From Denitrovibrio acetiphilus DSM 12809 (GTDB taxonomy: Bacteria > Chrysiogenota > Deferribacteres > Deferribacterales > Geovibrionaceae): a DNA stretch of 64,000 bases. A model generated the notes under the pieces. The model saw only the letters and a program-made list of their open reading frames with translations. It was not told the origin of the DNA and searched no databases. Made by a program: the position numbers and the translations under genes. The stretch lies in the NCBI RefSeq assembly GCF_000025725.1, contig NC_013943.1, forward strand, positions 124,001-188,000. The letters are read 5' to 3'. Shown piece by piece: positions 18,505 through 26,706 of this stretch. Each line of letters opens with the position of its first letter. The first letter of the stretch is position 1.

Positions 18505-18529
18505 GCGGGTAAGACGTTCCTTTACCCGC
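18505..18529 (-). promoter_or_regulatory. Hairpin downstream of the nhaA leader aptamer, possible expression platform
   Basis: GCGGGTAA and TTACCCGC form a perfect 8-bp stem with loop AGGAACGTC. The left arm plus loop, GGGTAAAGG..GTCTT, is also complementary to AAGACCTTTATCC (18546-18558), which is the 3' strand of the aptamer. The two pairings exclude each other, as expected for a switch. No T run follows, so it is not a standard terminator, and it does not cover the GAGGT ribosome binding site. Confidence 0.55.
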
Positions 18530-18545
18530 CGCATTTGCATGCGAA

Positions 18546-18652
18546 GGATAAAGGTCTTGCAGATTTCGCATAAGCGAAGCCCTGTTGCCGGGTGCGGAGC
18601 ACCGTAATGACGAACAACAGGCCGGAAGTGCGGCTGCTACTCCCCTTTATTC
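18546..18652 (-). ncRNA. yybP-ykoY-family (manganese) riboswitch in the nhaA leader
   Basis: On the minus strand the leader reads AATAAAGGGGAGTAGC, a GCCG/CGGC hairpin, CCTGTTG...CAACAGG enclosing TCGTCATTACGGTG and CACCCGG, a TTCGC/GCGAA hairpin, then GCAAGACCTTTATCC. The invariant GGGGAGUAGC, the CGUCAnUnCG loop strand, CACCcGGC and GCAAGACCUUU match what I recall of the yybP-ykoY consensus, in order and spacing. P1 is ATAAAGG/CCTTTAT. Characterised members bind Mn2+ and usually turn genes on. The transcript should start a few bases upstream, judging by the promoter at 18661-18689. Placement before nhaA rather than mntP, terC or a P-type ATPase is the odd point. Confidence 0.85.
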
Positions 18653-18660
18653 TGAAGAGC

Positions 18661-18689
18661 AATATATTGGCGCTTTGGAAATGTGTCAA
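18661..18689 (-). promoter_or_regulatory. Sigma-70-type promoter of nhaA
   Basis: TTGACA, 17 bases, TATATT on the minus strand. The predicted start is within a few bases of the first stem of the riboswitch, giving a leader of about 170 bases before nhaA. Confidence 0.75.
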
Positions 18690-18727
18690 GCGATACCGGA
18701 ATCAGCATAGCTGTTTTTTATCAACAG

Positions 18728-18754
18728 TTGACTTTTATTATTTCATGTTATAAA
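18728..18754 (+). promoter_or_regulatory. Possible promoter of the ehu-type transporter operon
   Basis: TTGACT, 15 bases, TATAAA. The spacer is short, so this is tentative. It would leave a leader of about 175 bases before the binding-protein gene; that leader has small hairpins (CCGC/GCGG near 18828-18842) but no riboswitch class I can name. Confidence 0.35.
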
Positions 18755-18935
18755 TTTTTAGATATGTATATTTCAAATAATCATTACTGTAAGAATGTAA
18801 ATTACAGGATGCATGGGTATTGGTCAGCCGCTTATCTGCGGCATCTATCACATCGAAAACTTAATATGAACTTCAGGTGAGGGGACGGTTGGCGTTTATG
18901 CCTATAGTAGAAACTATGATTTTTAAGGAGGAGAT

Positions 18936-19790
18936 ATGATTTTTAGAAAATTATCAAAGACCGCTTTTGTGGCGGTGCTCACGGCTGCAATTTTTATCAG
19001 TGCGTTTTCAGTGGATGCAGGGTCGCTTAATGACCGGATCAAAAAAGGGGACAGCATCAGAATAGGTTTCGCTAATGAAATCCCATGGGCATATCCCGGT
19101 GAAAACAATAAACCACTCGGTTTTGTTAATGCTTATATCCTTGGTGTTCTGAAGACTATGGGCTATACAAACATCGAGCCTGTTGTGACAGAATGGGGCG
19201 GGCTCATCCCCGGTCTGAAAGCAAACCGTTTCGACATAATTACAGGCGGTATGTATATATTAAACAGCCGTTGTCAGAATATCGCTTTTTCTGAACCTAT
19301 GGGGCAGGTTACTGATGCTTTTATCGTTAAAAAGGGCAACCCCGAAGGGATTAAAGATTATAAAGATATCGTAAAAAAAGGCGCTGTTCTTGCCACAGGT
19401 GCTGGTTACAACACCATAGAGGCGGCAAAGAAGGAAGGGGTTCCTGCTGATAAGATTATGGTTGTTCCAGGTCCTACAGAGATCCTTGCCGCTGTTAAAG
19501 CAGGGCGTGCTGCTGCCGGCGGTATGACTTATTTTACCGCACTGAACCTTGCGGAAGAATCAAATGACGCTGTTGAGGTCACTGACCCTGCCGCGCTGCC
19601 TGACTGGACACTGAACTATGTGGGTATCGGTTTCAGAAAGACTGATAAAGATTTCCTGAAGAAATTCAATGAGGCTCAGAAGAAATACTTAGGCACTCCG
19701 GAGATGATGGAATCCGTCAAAGAATACGGCTATACAAAAAGCCAGCTTCCAGGCAACGTGAAAACTGAATGGGTCTGTAATAACAGATAA
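18936..19790 (+). CDS. ehuB: ABC transporter periplasmic binding protein, EhuB-like
   Basis: 284 residues. An N-terminal signal peptide (hydrophobic core FVAVLTAAIFISAFS, cleavage near VDAGS) precedes a solute-binding domain of family 3. The segments IGFANEIPWAY, EWGGLIPGLKANRFDII and GGMYILNSRCQNIAFSEP match the ectoine/hydroxyectoine binding protein EhuB better than general amino acid binders. The substrate could also be another polar amino acid. GGAGGAGAT precedes the ATG. It is the first gene of a four-gene importer operon and is followed by a hairpin that may keep its mRNA more abundant than the permease part. Confidence 0.8.
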   Translation: MIFRKLSKTAFVAVLTAAIFISAFSVDAGSLNDRIKKGDSIRIGFANEIPWAYPGENNKPLGFVNAYILGVLKTMGYTNIEPVVTEWGGLIPGLKANRFDIITGGMYILNSRCQNIAFSEPMGQVTDAFIVKKGNPEGIKDYKDIVKKGAVLATGAGYNTIEAAKKEGVPADKIMVVPGPTEILAAVKAGRAAAGGMTYFTALNLAEESNDAVEVTDPAALPDWTLNYVGIGFRKTDKDFLKKFNEAQKKYLGTPEMMESVKEYGYTKSQLPGNVKTEWVCNNR

Positions 19791-19805
19791 TAAACTGAAA
19801 AATTT

Positions 19806-19828
19806 CGGGCATGCCTATGGTGTGCCCG
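19806..19828 (+). terminator. Attenuator-like hairpin between binding protein and permease genes
   Basis: CGGGCA and TGCCCG (6 bp, 7 with a wobble) around an 11-base loop, followed only by TTTAAA. It is too weak in T to stop all transcription. Such hairpins after binding-protein genes commonly stabilise the upstream message or end part of the transcripts. Confidence 0.5.
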
Positions 19829-19866
19829 TTTAAACACTACTATTAATAAAAACAAAAGAAAAATTT

Positions 19867-20535
19867 ATGACATTATTAGAGTTTCTCTCTGAATATGGTT
19901 CGAGGCTGATTGACGGCTCTCTTGTGACTGTTTTGCTTACTATTCTGGCTTCAGCTCTTGCGGTGGTGATAGCTGTTGTTATGGGGTTGATGAGAATGTC
20001 ACGGAGCAGACTGATAAGCCTGCCTGCTGCTGTATATATAGAGATTTTCCGCGGAACTTCTCTTTTGGTACAGCTTTACTGGATATTTTTTGTACTTCCT
20101 CTTTTTGGTGTTACGTTTGACAAATTCACAGCAGGTTTTGTGGCTGTTGGTATGAATCTGGGCGCATATGGAGCCGAGCTGGTCAGGGGCGCAATACTCG
20201 CTGTTCCTAAGGGGCAGTGGGAAGCAGCACTCTCTCTCGGGCTTTCGCCATTCAAAAGGATGGTGCGCATCATCTTTCCGCAGGCGCTTCTCATAATGCT
20301 GCCGCCGTGGGGTAATCTGCTTATAGAGCTTCTGAAGGGAACCGCACTTGTTTCGCTCATTTCTGTTGCAGATCTTATGTTCGAGTCAAAGCAGATTAAT
20401 GCATCGACATTTCTTTCTGCACAGTCCTTTGGCTGTGCGCTTATCATATATTATATAATGGCTAGGTTCATGCTGACTCCTACTATGCGCTGGTTTGAGC
20501 GGGTGATGGCACGCAAGATAGGGAGGATCAGATGA
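19867..20535 (+). CDS. ehuC: ABC transporter inner membrane permease, EhuC-like
   Basis: 222 residues of the HisM/GlnP permease family with about five membrane helices. YIEIFRGTSLLVQLYWIFFV near residue 60 and GAYGAELVRGAILAVPKGQW with EAALSLGLSPFKRMVRIIFP form the EAA loop that docks on the ATPase. The start ATG has only a weak purine-rich site. It ends in an ATGA overlap with the second permease gene. Confidence 0.85.
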   Translation: MTLLEFLSEYGSRLIDGSLVTVLLTILASALAVVIAVVMGLMRMSRSRLISLPAAVYIEIFRGTSLLVQLYWIFFVLPLFGVTFDKFTAGFVAVGMNLGAYGAELVRGAILAVPKGQWEAALSLGLSPFKRMVRIIFPQALLIMLPPWGNLLIELLKGTALVSLISVADLMFESKQINASTFLSAQSFGCALIIYYIMARFMLTPTMRWFERVMARKIGRIR

Positions 20536-21209
20536 GTTTCGACTGGAAATGGGGATTTGTCTGGGACATTCTGCCGAGGCTCATAGAAGCAACAGGAAAT
20601 ACAGTGATGGCAGCCTGTTTCGGGTACCTGATAGCTATTGTTCTGGGGCTGATGTTCGCTCTCGGGCAGAGAACCAGATTTAAAGTTCTGAGTGTTGTGC
20701 TGCGCGAAACTGTAGAGTTTATAAGATCTACTCCGCTGGTGCTTCAGATATTTTTTGTGTTTTATGTCGGACCTCAGGTTGGTGTGATGCTATCCCCCTG
20801 GACAGCGGGGATGATTGCTATCGGTCTGCACTACGGTGCTTATCTTTCAGAGGTTTACCGTGCGGGTATAGAATCTGTTCCCAAAGGTCAGTGGGAGGCG
20901 GCTGTTTCACTCTCTCTCAGCAGAGTGCGGACGTATACCCGGGTGATACTACCTCAGGCAGTTCCCCCTGCTTTTGCAGGTATGGGTAATTATCTTGTTG
21001 GAATATTTAAAGATACGCCGATGCTTTCTGTGATTGGTGTTGCTGAGCTTATGCATACAGCAAATTCTATAGGTTCAGAAAACTATAGGTATCTGGAACC
21101 ATATACTCTGGTGGGGGTGATATTTCTTCTTATCTCTCTGCCGACGGCATGGATGCTCAGAATTCTGGAAAGGGTGATACGTAAAAAGATGGGACTGAGG
21201 TTAAGATGA
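20532..21209 (+). CDS. ehuD: ABC transporter inner membrane permease, EhuD-like
   Basis: 225 residues, same family as the preceding gene and probably its partner in a heterodimer. EFIRSTPLVLQIFFVFYVG corresponds to the conserved helix 2 region, and GAYLSEVYRAGIESVPKGQW with EAAVSLSLSRVRTYTRVILP to the EAA loop. ATGA overlaps on both sides show tight coupling with ehuC and ehuA. Confidence 0.85.
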   Translation: MSFDWKWGFVWDILPRLIEATGNTVMAACFGYLIAIVLGLMFALGQRTRFKVLSVVLRETVEFIRSTPLVLQIFFVFYVGPQVGVMLSPWTAGMIAIGLHYGAYLSEVYRAGIESVPKGQWEAAVSLSLSRVRTYTRVILPQAVPPAFAGMGNYLVGIFKDTPMLSVIGVAELMHTANSIGSENYRYLEPYTLVGVIFLLISLPTAWMLRILERVIRKKMGLRLR

Positions 21210-22024
21210 AAAAAAATATAGAGAATTATCCGCTGAAACTGACAGGGGAAAATATCCCTATGGTAGACTTCAGAAATGTAAGTAAAGCATACGGTGATCT
21301 GGTGGTGCTTGATTCACTGAATCTGAAAGTGGAAGAGGGGGAGATGGTAACGGTTATCGGACCTTCCGGGTCGGGTAAGACGACTGTCTTGCGGATGCTG
21401 ATGGCACTGGAAAAGATAAACAGCGGCGTGATATATGTGGACGGGGAACCTCTGTCGCACATGGAGAAAAACGGAAAGCTCGTAAGGGCTAATGAGAAAT
21501 ATCTGCGCAGACAGCGTGCAGAGATAGGCATGTGTTTCCAGCACTTTAACCTTTTTCCGCACATGACTGCTCTTGAAAACTGCATGGAAGCTCCGGTTCA
21601 TGTGCTCGGTCTCACTAAAAAGCAGGCAAGGGAACGTTCCGAAGAGCTTCTAGATATGGTGGGGATGCTTGAGAAGGCAAACGAACACCCCTCAAGGCTT
21701 TCGGGAGGTCAGCAGCAGCGTGTTGCCATAGCTAGGTCTCTTGCAATGCGTCCTAAGATGATGTTGTTTGACGAAGTTACATCTGCCCTTGATCCGGAAG
21801 TCATAGGTGAAGTTACAAGTGTTATAAGGAAGCTTGTCTCAAAGCATAATCTGACAATGCTGATGGTCACTCACCAAATGGGATTTGCAAGGGAGATATC
21901 TGACAGGGTTTGCTTTTTCTATGACGGAAAGATAGAGGAACAGGGGAAACCCGATGATATCTTTGAGAATCCTCAGAAAGAGAGAACTCAGCAGTTCCTG
22001 AGTGCGGTGCTTGAAGCAGGTTAA
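21206..22024 (+). CDS. ehuA: ABC transporter ATP-binding protein, EhuA-like
   Basis: 272 residues. Walker A GPSGSGKTT, Q-loop FQHFNLFPHMTALEN, signature LSGGQQQR, Walker B MMLFDEVTSALDP and switch His in MVTHQMGFAREIS are all present, so the ATPase should be functional. The polar amino acid/opine importer subfamily is clear; EhuA is chosen from the EhuB-like neighbour. It is the last gene of the importer operon. Confidence 0.85.
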   Translation: MKKNIENYPLKLTGENIPMVDFRNVSKAYGDLVVLDSLNLKVEEGEMVTVIGPSGSGKTTVLRMLMALEKINSGVIYVDGEPLSHMEKNGKLVRANEKYLRRQRAEIGMCFQHFNLFPHMTALENCMEAPVHVLGLTKKQARERSEELLDMVGMLEKANEHPSRLSGGQQQRVAIARSLAMRPKMMLFDEVTSALDPEVIGEVTSVIRKLVSKHNLTMLMVTHQMGFAREISDRVCFFYDGKIEEQGKPDDIFENPQKERTQQFLSAVLEAG

Positions 22025-22089
22025 CAGCTTGAAAGTTGCAATACTGTTCATATCTGATATCTTAGGTAAAACTACTTATTGAGGTCAAT

Positions 22090-22452
22090 ATGGACATTTC
22101 AAAAAAGATTGCAGAACTCAAACAGGATGAGAATTTTGCCCAAAACGTTGGCATGATACTGGTTCACAACGGTGTTGTCAGAGGGACGGCAAGGGCGGAC
22201 GGCTCTCCTGTGTCAAAACTTGAGGTGCAGGCTGATTACGATAAAATCGATAGTATTGTCAAAGATATCGAGGCACTGGACGGCATATATAAAGTTGTGG
22301 TGGAAGCAAGGTCAGGTATTATGATGCCTGGTGACGATCTGCTCTTCCTTATTGTTGCCGGAGATATCAGAGAAAATGTAAAACCGGCTCTCGCCCTTTT
22401 GCTTGATCGTGTTAAATCTGAGGCAGTTTCCAAGAAAGAATATCTTGTTTAG
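22090..22452 (+). CDS. MoaE-like molybdopterin synthase catalytic subunit
   Basis: 120 residues. VGMILVHNGVVRGTARADG near the N-terminus and PGDDLLFLIVAGDIRENV near residue 80 are typical of a short, divergent group annotated as MoaE in delta-proteobacteria-like anaerobes. Classical MoaE has a catalytic Lys pair in a longer C-terminal half (RxG...V.V), which is not obvious here; KKEYLV ends the protein. The role in molybdopterin synthesis is therefore probable, not certain. GAGGT precedes the ATG. It lies alone between the importer operon and a receiver gene. The molybdenum hydroxylase operon is 8 kb away. Confidence 0.65.
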   Translation: MDISKKIAELKQDENFAQNVGMILVHNGVVRGTARADGSPVSKLEVQADYDKIDSIVKDIEALDGIYKVVVEARSGIMMPGDDLLFLIVAGDIRENVKPALALLLDRVKSEAVSKKEYLV

Positions 22453-22551
22453 ATTATTAGTGGATATATAGCAGACTCTAACCCTTTATGTATGTTATAA
22501 TTGAATTATTTTATGATTACGGTCGGATTGCGGCTTTAGAAGTGGGCAATT

Positions 22552-22899
22552 ATGAGAAATTTAAATGTCCTTTATGTTGAAGATGATGAGATTACACGAA
22601 TGGTGCTCTCCAGACAGCTTTCTGCGGAATATTCTAATATTTTTCAGGCAGCGGACGGAAAAGAAGGGCTTCGTATATACAAAGAGATATTACCGGATGT
22701 TGTTATAACAGACCTTACCATGCCTGTTATGTCAGGTATGGAGATGATTATGCATATTCTTGAGATAAGACCTGACCAACCGATTATTGTCCTGACAGGA
22801 TGCTATGATGAATCACAGCATTTTCTGGATTGTGTGGTGATAAGCAAACCTGTGGTTGCTACTGATATTTTTAAGACTGTTGAGTCGCTTGGCATCTGA
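22552..22899 (+). CDS. Single-domain response regulator (receiver)
   Basis: 115 residues forming one receiver domain. Acidic pocket EDDE at residues 10-13, phosphoacceptor Asp54 in VITDLTMP, the Thr of IIVLTG, and the Lys of ISKPV are all present. The stretch between the Thr and Lys strands is shorter than usual. There is no output domain. It precedes the histidine kinase gene by 41 bases, so it is probably its partner or a phosphate relay. Confidence 0.85.
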   Translation: MRNLNVLYVEDDEITRMVLSRQLSAEYSNIFQAADGKEGLRIYKEILPDVVITDLTMPVMSGMEMIMHILEIRPDQPIIVLTGCYDESQHFLDCVVISKPVVATDIFKTVESLGI

Positions 22900-22940
22900 T
22901 GGAAAGAAGCGGCTGAAAGCTTTGTTTCAGAGGGGGGGAG

Positions 22941-25352
22941 ATGGGCAGTCAGTATCTTCAGCGTTCTTTTGCAAGAGTTCCGGTGGGGTATCAGTCGCTG
23001 GACATCAACGGGCATATTATTGATGTGAACGCCGAGTGGTGTTCCATGTGTGGCTACGAAAAGAAAGACGTTATCGGCAGATGGATAGGGGATTTTCTGT
23101 CTGAACCCAGCAGAGAGCATTTCAACGTTAATTTCGCACTTTTTAAAGATGTAGGGATGATAAACGAAGTACAGTTTGAAATGGTCAGAAAGGACGGCAG
23201 CGTCCTTAATGTCACCGCAGATGGAAAAGTTTCTTACGACAGTTTTGGCAATTTTATCCAGACCCACTGCACACTTAAATCAACAGATGCAGAATTTTCC
23301 TTAGACAGTAGTTACCAGAACATCCTCAACAAAACAAGCGTTCCCGTTATTGTTTTTAGTCCTGACACCTCAGACATTGTTGATGTGAATATAGCAGCAT
23401 GTTTATATTATGGCTATCTTTATAAAGACTTTATAAGAAAGAGTGTGCATGATTTGAACATTGAACCAAGAGAAGTTACATCGGCAAAGATTAAGTCTAT
23501 ATATAACAAAAATGAAGTGAAATTCAGAATCCCCCACAGGCTTGCCGACGGAACTATACGCATCATAGAGACCCGCCCGAACAAGCTCACATTCGGCGGG
23601 AGAGACTACATTCTCTCAATGATTATTGATGTCACTGATGAAGTTCGTAATGAGCGTAAGCTTATGGCATTACTTGAGCTTTCCAAAAAACTTCTCGAGC
23701 CGAACATACTGATATCTGAAATAACAAAAACTGTGCTTGAATATGCAAAAGAGCTCACAGGGGCAGAAGACGGCTATGTAGCGACTATAGACCAGATAAC
23801 GAAAAATCTTGTTCTGCACGCCTTCACCGGAGCATTGAGCAAATATAGTGATGAAAGCAGACGTATAACATTTTTCGTGGATGCGAACGGAGACTATGTT
23901 ACCCCGTTCGGACAGTCGCTTGATCTTAGTAAAGCTTTTTATTCAAACAATGTTGATGAATATGTTTCATCAGATAATCTTCAAAAAAACCATCTTGATG
24001 TACACAATTTCATTTCATTTCCGGTTTATCTACAGGAGCAGCTTGTAGGGCATATTGCATTGGTAAACTCCCCTAAAGGATTCAACGATGCTGATATGCA
24101 GGTGATACAGGAGATTTCCACGATATTCGCCCTTGCGGTAAAGGGGCAGATGCAGCTTGCGGAAGAATATAAATTTCAGGAGATATTCGACAGTATAGTG
24201 GAAGGTATCGCGATCTTTAAGCCTGTCGGTAATAAGTTTATCATTACTGATATGAACAAGGCGGGTTGTAAGATCACAGGGTATTCTGCTGATGATATCA
24301 GAGGGAAGCCGTACATGGAGGTTTTTCCCGGAGCAACACCTGAAGTCGTTGATATTATGCAGAGTGTTTCAAAGGACGGTCAGCCGAGGCGTGTGAGCCT
24401 CCAGAGGTATTCTGACCAGAGAGGCACTTTTGTGATAGACGGCTATTTTTTCAGAATGCCTACGGGCTTTGTCGTTTGTCTGTTTCGTGACCTGACAGAG
24501 CTCCATACCATACAGAGTGAGCTGAAAGAGCTGAACGAAAATCTGCTGGAGCGTGTAGAGACAGAGGTTGGAATAAGGCGCAGACAGGAACAGATTATTC
24601 AGGAACAGAAGAAACTTGCCGACCTTGGGCAGATGATAAACGCTATTGCACATCAGTGGCGTCAGCCTATCAATGCTTTGGGGCTTTACTCACAGGAGAT
24701 CGTTGATCTTTACGAAAAAAATGAGATAACCGACGCCTATATTGAAGAATTTGGCAATAATACAATGAAGCTTATCAGTCATCTGTCTGGGACGATTGAT
24801 GATTTTCGCTGTTTTTTCATTTCAGACAAAGAGAAGGATGATTTTGAAGTTTTAAATGAAGTTATGTCTCTTATGAACCTCTTTATGGTGCAGTTTAATG
24901 CAAACGACATAAAAGTTACTATCTCATGTGAATGTCTGCATAAGAAGTTTACATGTGAGAATCTGACAGCTAATCCGGGCTGTGAGCATTCAATGTCTAT
25001 GGTAAAGGGGTACAGAGGGGAATTCCGGCAGGTTATACTAAATCTTCTGCATAACGCATCGGACGCTATAAAGGAGAGCATGAAGTGTGGAGCTATCCGC
25101 TCCGGCGAGATAAATATACGGGTGTTCTGTGATGATAAAGAGATACGTGTGGAGGTCGGAGATAACGGTTCAGGTATTGACGACAATATTATAGATATGG
25201 TTTTCAACCCGTACTTTACAACAAAGCCGGCGGGCAAAGGAACCGGGATCGGTCTGTACATGTCGAAAGTGGTCATAGAAGATCACATGGGGGGGAAGTT
25301 GTCTGTTTATAACAATAAGGGGGCGGTCTTTGTCGTTACTCTTTATAAATAG
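22941..25352 (+). CDS. PAS/GAF sensor histidine kinase, cytoplasmic
   Basis: 803 residues with no membrane helix. Two N-terminal PAS regions (about 10-120 and 125-235), a GAF domain (about 240-395), another PAS (about 410-525), a coiled coil, then the kinase. The phosphoacceptor is His571 in AIAHQWRQPINALGLYSQEI, the HQWRQP type of H-box. The ATPase has LLHNASDAI (N-box), DNGSGID and GTGIGLYMSK. GGGGGGAG precedes the ATG. The last 17 bases overlap the convergent flavoprotein gene. The signal is unknown; the receiver gene upstream is its likely partner. Confidence 0.88.
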   Translation: MGSQYLQRSFARVPVGYQSLDINGHIIDVNAEWCSMCGYEKKDVIGRWIGDFLSEPSREHFNVNFALFKDVGMINEVQFEMVRKDGSVLNVTADGKVSYDSFGNFIQTHCTLKSTDAEFSLDSSYQNILNKTSVPVIVFSPDTSDIVDVNIAACLYYGYLYKDFIRKSVHDLNIEPREVTSAKIKSIYNKNEVKFRIPHRLADGTIRIIETRPNKLTFGGRDYILSMIIDVTDEVRNERKLMALLELSKKLLEPNILISEITKTVLEYAKELTGAEDGYVATIDQITKNLVLHAFTGALSKYSDESRRITFFVDANGDYVTPFGQSLDLSKAFYSNNVDEYVSSDNLQKNHLDVHNFISFPVYLQEQLVGHIALVNSPKGFNDADMQVIQEISTIFALAVKGQMQLAEEYKFQEIFDSIVEGIAIFKPVGNKFIITDMNKAGCKITGYSADDIRGKPYMEVFPGATPEVVDIMQSVSKDGQPRRVSLQRYSDQRGTFVIDGYFFRMPTGFVVCLFRDLTELHTIQSELKELNENLLERVETEVGIRRRQEQIIQEQKKLADLGQMINAIAHQWRQPINALGLYSQEIVDLYEKNEITDAYIEEFGNNTMKLISHLSGTIDDFRCFFISDKEKDDFEVLNEVMSLMNLFMVQFNANDIKVTISCECLHKKFTCENLTANPGCEHSMSMVKGYRGEFRQVILNLLHNASDAIKESMKCGAIRSGEINIRVFCDDKEIRVEVGDNGSGIDDNIIDMVFNPYFTTKPAGKGTGIGLYMSKVVIEDHMGGKLSVYNNKGAVFVVTLYK

Positions 25353-26586
25353 ATGCCGCCGCTGACTGCCCTGCAAGCCTGCCTGTGCTCCAGCATATCT
25401 GAAGATTAAATCCTCCGGTGGGTCCGTCAATGTCTATTACCTCTCCGGCAAAATAAAGATTTCCTATCAGCTTTGAACTCATTGTTTTTCCGTCGATCTC
25501 TTTCAGGTCAACACCGCCGGATGTTATCACAGCCTTTTCAAAGCCTGCGAATCGTTCAACTGTCAGTTTCATATTTTTGAGCATCCCGACAATCTTTCTG
25601 CGTGCGGATTTACTGAAATGTCCTGCCCGCATATCCGGATCAATTTCCGCCTGTTGCAGCGCTAGGGGGAGCATTTTTGGAGGGAAGAATTTTTCAAGGA
25701 GCTTTTTCATAGTCTTTCTGCTGTTTTCTTCAGCATATGAAGCTACACGGCAGTCAAGTTCCTGATATTCATCTTCCGGATACTGGTCGATCCTGAGTTC
25801 GATGTCATGGTCGAGTACGTTGATCTTTCTGGTGAGGTTATAAACCGCAGGACCTGACAGCCCGTTATCGGTAAATACAGCATCATGGATGTCTTCTGCT
25901 ATCTTCTTATTCTCTTTGTAAACAGCGAGCCGTGCCCCTCGCAGGCTGAGCCCCTGAAGTTCTTTCACCCAGCTTTCTTTGACTATAACGGGCACAAGAG
26001 CGGGTGCAGGTGTGATGATGTTGTGTCCCAGATCTGCGGCATATCTGTATCCGTCCCCGCTGGAACCTGTTTTCGGGTAGGAGTTTCCGCCTGTTGTGAT
26101 GATAAGGCTTTTACAGGTAATCACTTCGTTACCTGCAAGCTCGACGGATGTAATTATGTTGTCGGCTGTATGTATGTTTTTAATAATGACACCCTGCCGG
26201 ATGTCCACCCTGTTCTCTTTCATGTAGCGTGTGAGTACAGAGAGGACTTCTGCCGCGGTTTCAGATTCAGGAAAGATTTTGAAATCTTTTTCCACTGTGG
26301 TGACGAGACCTCTGCCGTTGAAAAAGCTGATAGTATCTGTTGTGGAGAATCCGTTAAGCGCAGGATAAAGAAAACGTCCTTTCTTACCAAAATGTTCAAC
26401 AAAGTCTTTAGTGACAGTGATGGTGTTGGTCAGGTTACACCGTCCGCTTCCGCTTATTAGGAGTTTGCGTCCGAGTGAGCCCATCTTTTCCAGCAGAAGT
26501 ACACTTGCGCCGTTTTCACCTGCTGTCCCCGCAGCCATCATCCCTGCCGGACCTCCGCCTATCACTATCACATCATAAATCTTCAT
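25336..26586 (-). CDS. BaiN/HI0933 (YhiN)-family NAD(P)/FAD-dependent oxidoreductase
   Basis: About 416 residues. VIVIGGGPAGMMAAGTAGE binds the FAD pyrophosphate, followed by GRKLLISGSGRCNLTN, the family signature, and TTGGNSYPKTGSSGDGY. The C-terminus ends with GNLYFAGEVIDIDGPTGGFN. ATG at 26586 has GGGAG seven bases upstream and gives the normal start MKIYDVIVIGG. One family member reduces bile-acid intermediates; the substrate here is unknown. It is a single gene, convergent with the kinase gene. Confidence 0.88.
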   Translation of the reverse strand: MKIYDVIVIGGGPAGMMAAGTAGENGASVLLLEKMGSLGRKLLISGSGRCNLTNTITVTKDFVEHFGKKGRFLYPALNGFSTTDTISFFNGRGLVTTVEKDFKIFPESETAAEVLSVLTRYMKENRVDIRQGVIIKNIHTADNIITSVELAGNEVITCKSLIITTGGNSYPKTGSSGDGYRYAADLGHNIITPAPALVPVIVKESWVKELQGLSLRGARLAVYKENKKIAEDIHDAVFTDNGLSGPAVYNLTRKINVLDHDIELRIDQYPEDEYQELDCRVASYAEENSRKTMKKLLEKFFPPKMLPLALQQAEIDPDMRAGHFSKSARRKIVGMLKNMKLTVERFAGFEKAVITSGGVDLKEIDGKTMSSKLIGNLYFAGEVIDIDGPTGGFNLQICWSTGRLAGQSAAASIYKE

Positions 26587-26650
26587 ACTAGTCTCCCTGA
26601 ATTGATGCAACTATACTTTTAATTTCGTATAATAGCAATAAAGGTGACGG

Positions 26651-26678
26651 TTGACTGAAAGTCCCTGTGGTGTATGAT
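26651..26678 (+). promoter_or_regulatory. Sigma-70-type promoter of the cobU operon
   Basis: TTGACT, 16 bases, TATGAT, each one base from consensus. The ATG of cobU is 29 bases after the -10, so there is no room for a cobalamin riboswitch in this leader. Confidence 0.65.
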
Positions 26679-26706
26679 TATCCATTCAGTAAATTTCGGG
26701 TGAGAC

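Noticed and set aside
18481-18660. nhaA leader as a Na+ or Li+ riboswitch (nhaA-I/nhaA-II, DUF1646 types)
   Set aside because: The gene would fit those ligands, but the conserved strings match the yybP-ykoY family in order; I could not recall any such match to the Na+/Li+ classes. A covariance-model search would settle it.
18683-18880. 65-codon open frame between nhaA and the transporter operon
   Set aside because: It runs across promoter sequences on both strands and has no ribosome binding site or domain.
18700-18935. Riboswitch in the ehu-type operon leader
   Set aside because: A few small hairpins exist, but none of the conserved cores I know (guanidine, glycine, SAM, lysine) is present.
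26611-26706. Cobalamin riboswitch before cobU
   Set aside because: The gap is under 100 bases, the promoter leaves a leader of about 20 bases, and no B12 box is present.
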